Source: Actinomycetes bacterium
GTDB lineage: Bacteria; Actinomycetota; Acidimicrobiia; Acidimicrobiales; Microtrichaceae
Direction: 5' to 3'
DNA: 6,541 nt
Assembly (NCBI GenBank): GCA_023423215.1
Contig: JAFAFZ010000234.1
Coordinates: 1 to 6,541 of the forward strand
The translations under genes and the position numbers were made by a program. Below, piece by piece: positions 4,458 through 6,541 of this stretch (position 1 is its first letter; each line of letters begins with the position of its first letter). The notes beneath the pieces were generated by a model. It was not told the origin of the DNA, did not search any database, and was given only the letters and a program-made list of their open reading frames with translations.

Positions 4458-5926
4458 GATCGTGTCGCGTCGGCTCGTCGCACGAGCGCCTCGACGAGGC
4501 CGTCGAGGGTGTGCTCCTCGGCCTCGACCGCCACCTCCAGGCCCAGGTCGCGTGCGGCCGCGCTCGTGATCGGCCCGATCGTGGCCACCACCGGCGGGAC
4601 CGCGTCGACGCCCAGCGCGGCGACGAAGTTCGTGACCGCGGAGGCGGACGCGAAGGTCGCGACCTGCGCCTCGGCGATGCGGGTGCGATCGGTCTCGGAC
4701 ACCTCGGCCGGGACCGTGCGGTAGGCGTCGACGACGTCGACGTCCCAGCCTCGCGCCCGCAGCCCGTCCGGCAGCACGTCGCGGGCGACCTCGGCGCGGG
4801 GCAGCAGCACTCGACCGGTTCGGCCCCCGGGCGGGTCCGGGAACGCGGCCAGCAGCGACTCCGCGACGTAGCGCTCGGGGACGAGGTCGACCACCAGGTG
4901 GTGCTCGGCCAGCGTCGCCGCGGTGCCCGGGCCGATCGCCGCGAGCCGCACCCCGGCCAGGTCGCGACCGTCGCGCAGCTGCGCGCAGAACCGGCGGGCG
5001 CCGTTCGGCGAGGTCACCACCACCCAGTCGTAGGACCCCACCGTCGCCACGGCATCCGCGAGCGCAGCGCCGCCGTCCGCCGGCTCCACGATGCGGATCG
5101 TCGGCACCTCGACCACCTCGGCACCGGCGGCGCGCAGGCGGGCGGCCAGCCCGCCACCCCCCTCGGGCGCACGGGTCACGACGACGCCGGTGCCGAACAG
5201 CGGGCGGCCGGTGAACCAGTCGAGCTCCTGTGCGGCGACGTCACCGACCACGATCGTCGAGGGGGCCCGCAGCGGCTGGTGGTGCAGCTCGGCGAGCGTC
5301 GACCGGACGACGGTCTGGTCCGCTCGGGTGCCCCAACGGACGGCCGCAGCGGGGGTGTCCGGCGACAGCCCACCTGCGATGAGGCGGGCCGAGATGGACG
5401 GCAGGTTCGCGACGCCCATCAGGATGACGATCGTGCCGCCGACCGCGGCGATCGCCTCCCAGTCGACGTCGGTGTGCGGCTTGGTCGGGTCCTCGTGGCC
5501 GGTGACGACGGTGAAGTTGGTCGACGAGTACCGCATCGTGACCGGGATCCCGCCGTACGCCGGCGCAGCGATCGCCGAGGTGATGCCCGGAACGACCTCG
5601 TAGGGCACGCCCGCCTCGGCGAGCGCCCGCGCCTCTTCCGCACCGCGGGCGAACACGAAGGGGTCGCCGCCCTTCAGCCGCACCACCTGCCGGCCCGCTC
5701 GCCCGTGCTCGACCAGCAGCTCGTTGATGCGCTCCTGGGGCACCGACGAGCCCGCCGGGTCCTTGCCCACCGAGATGCGCTCGGCGTGCGCCGGCGCCAG
5801 GTCCAGCAGCCCGGCTGCCGAGAGGCGGTCGTGCACGACGACGTCGGCAGCGGCCAGCACCTCGGCGCCGCGCACCGTGATCAGCCCCGGGTCGCCGGGG
5901 CCCGCGCCGACCAGGTACACCGTCAT
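4454..5926 (-). CDS. Fused uroporphyrinogen-III C-methyltransferase / uroporphyrinogen-III synthase
   Basis: This 490-residue bifunctional cytoplasmic enzyme combines two activities (the genes are often called cobA and hemD). Residues 1-240 are a SAM-dependent methyltransferase that turns uroporphyrinogen III into precorrin-2. They show VGAGPGDPGLIT (6-17), VVRLKGGDPFVFARG (81-95), PGITSAIAAPAYGGIPVT (113-130) and VVTGHEDP (140-147). Residues from about 245 to 485 are uroporphyrinogen-III synthase, closing hydroxymethylbilane to uroporphyrinogen III. They show VVVTRAPEG (248-256), DWVVVTSPNGARRF (300-313), AAIGPGTAATLAE (329-341), FASASAVTNF (425-434) and ATIGPITSAAARDLGL (448-463). The usual PVTHR of SUMTs reads PVTMR here (M131). 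ATG at 5926 overlaps the hemC stop as ATGA (4 bp), with GGGAG 8 nt upstream. The synthase half feeds both heme and the siroheme/B12 branch that the methyltransferase half opens. Both halves look complete. Confidence 0.95.
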   Translation of the reverse strand: MTVYLVGAGPGDPGLITVRGAEVLAAADVVVHDRLSAAGLLDLAPAHAERISVGKDPAGSSVPQERINELLVEHGRAGRQVVRLKGGDPFVFARGAEEARALAEAGVPYEVVPGITSAIAAPAYGGIPVTMRYSSTNFTVVTGHEDPTKPHTDVDWEAIAAVGGTIVILMGVANLPSISARLIAGGLSPDTPAAAVRWGTRADQTVVRSTLAELHHQPLRAPSTIVVGDVAAQELDWFTGRPLFGTGVVVTRAPEGGGGLAARLRAAGAEVVEVPTIRIVEPADGGAALADAVATVGSYDWVVVTSPNGARRFCAQLRDGRDLAGVRLAAIGPGTAATLAEHHLVVDLVPERYVAESLLAAFPDPPGGRTGRVLLPRAEVARDVLPDGLRARGWDVDVVDAYRTVPAEVSETDRTRIAEAQVATFASASAVTNFVAALGVDAVPPVVATIGPITSAAARDLGLEVAVEAEEHTLDGLVEALVRRADATRS

Positions 5927-6541
5927 GCGCCAGGCTCCCGCTCGGCGCTGCCCTCGAGCGCAGCGCGCAGCTCGTCGGCCACGTCGTGCCCGAGCTGCCG
6001 CACGGCATCGAGCGACGCCGGCGCGTCGAGCCGACCCTCACGCCGCAGGACGGTGCCGCCCACTCGATCGGCCAGCACGGCGTGCAGCACGAGTCCGCCG
6101 TCGTCCCCAAGGGCGGCGTGGGCGCCCGCGGGCAGGGTGCAGTCCCCGCCCAGCTCGTCCAGGAAGGCCCGCTCGGCCTCGACCCGCCGGCGGCTCGGCG
6201 CGTGCTCGATCGCGGCGAGCAGCTCCGCGGTCGCGGGATCGTCCGCCCGGCACTCGACCGCCAGGGCGCCCTGCGCGACCTGCGGCACGAACACGTCGAC
6301 GTCCAGCACGTCCCGCAGGTGCTCGCCGAGTCCCAGGCGCTCGAACGCCACGGCCGCCACGACGATCGCGTCGAAGTCCGCGGCCTTCGCGAGCCGGGTC
6401 GCCATGTTGCCCCGCAGCTCCGCGAACCGCAGGTCCGGCCGCAGGTCGGCCAGCAGCGCCCGGCGGCGGGCGGATCCGGTCGCGACGACCGCACCGGGCG
6501 CCAGCTCGTGCAGGGTCGACCCCACCAGCGCGTCGTGTGCG
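5923..6541 (-). CDS. hemC: Hydroxymethylbilane synthase (porphobilinogen deaminase), C-terminal two thirds
   Basis: HemC links four porphobilinogens into linear hydroxymethylbilane, using a covalently bound dipyrromethane cofactor. The reading frame is open to the window edge, with codons from 6540 onward and no start needed inside. The visible 206 residues begin in the HDALVGSTLHELAPG region, and about 100 N-terminal residues are outside. Recognisable are VATGSARRRALL (equivalent to the usual GTSSLRR), ELRGNMATRLAK (LRGNVxTRLxK), FDAIVVAAVAFERLG, PQVAQGALAVE, and the cofactor loop GGDCTLPAGAHA, whose cysteine (codon 6141-6139) carries the dipyrromethane. The stop (5925-5923) overlaps the next gene's ATG by 4 bp, so the two products are probably coupled. 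It is followed directly by the enzyme that uses its product. The only oddity is the edge truncation. Confidence 0.96.
   Translation of the reverse strand, partial: AHDALVGSTLHELAPGAVVATGSARRRALLADLRPDLRFAELRGNMATRLAKAADFDAIVVAAVAFERLGLGEHLRDVLDVDVFVPQVAQGALAVECRADDPATAELLAAIEHAPSRRRVEAERAFLDELGGDCTLPAGAHAALGDDGGLVLHAVLADRVGGTVLRREGRLDAPASLDAVRQLGHDVADELRAALEGSAEREPGA
5935..5939 (-). promoter_or_regulatory. Ribosome-binding site of the SUMT-HemD gene inside hemC
   Basis: GGGAG on the minus strand is 8 nt ahead of ATG at 5926 and lies within the last hemC codons. It supports both this start and coupled translation with hemC. Confidence 0.6.

Noticed and set aside
5241..6494. A 417-codon minus-strand frame overlapping hemC and the SUMT half
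   Set aside because: It is a shadow frame; the two overlapping genes in the correct frames carry every conserved motif.

Overview
The window is very GC-rich (well above 65% by eye) and densely coded. It uses GTG starts freely and shows what look like leaderless starts. Together with the fused SUMT/HemD protein and the C5-pathway tetrapyrrole genes, this suggests an actinobacterium. An acidimicrobial or related deep lineage is plausible, but the sequence alone does not fix the genus. There are no RNA genes, insertion sequences, CRISPR arrays or phage genes. This is a core metabolic locus with one inserted-looking accessory gene.

Layout, in the direction most genes are read (minus strand, from the right edge leftwards). 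First comes the 3' two thirds of hemC (hydroxymethylbilane synthase), cut by the window edge. Next is a fused uroporphyrinogen-III C-methyltransferase/uroporphyrinogen-III synthase (SUMT-HemD). Then a HAD-superfamily hydrolase. These three overlap by 4 bp at each junction. A plus-strand gene for a probable SGNH/GDSL-type lipoprotein follows, convergent with the HAD gene and divergent from hemB. Then come hemB (porphobilinogen synthase) and hemL (glutamate-1-semialdehyde aminomutase), also overlapping by 4 bp. Last is the 5' part of an unrecognised gene that runs off the left edge.

How the genes work together: HemL makes 5-aminolevulinate from glutamate-1-semialdehyde. HemB condenses two of these to porphobilinogen. 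HemC polymerises four porphobilinogens to hydroxymethylbilane. The HemD half closes the ring to uroporphyrinogen III. The SUMT half methylates part of that product to precorrin-2, the branch to siroheme and cobalamin. Window enzymes therefore cover glutamate-1-semialdehyde to uroporphyrinogen III, plus the first branch step. The glutamyl-tRNA reductase gene (hemA) commonly lies upstream of hemC and would be outside the window.

The points most worth a second look are these. The HAD protein keeps motifs II-IV but has lost the nucleophilic Asp of motif I. HemB has a mixed Cys-Asp-Cys metal motif. Two tandem, mutually exclusive hairpins lie just ahead of the SGNH gene's ribosome-binding site. Two genes share a TANNNT-N6-GTG architecture that implies leaderless transcripts. 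An 8-bp direct repeat with a 10-bp period sits at the -35 region of the last gene. No clearly new multi-gene system is visible.
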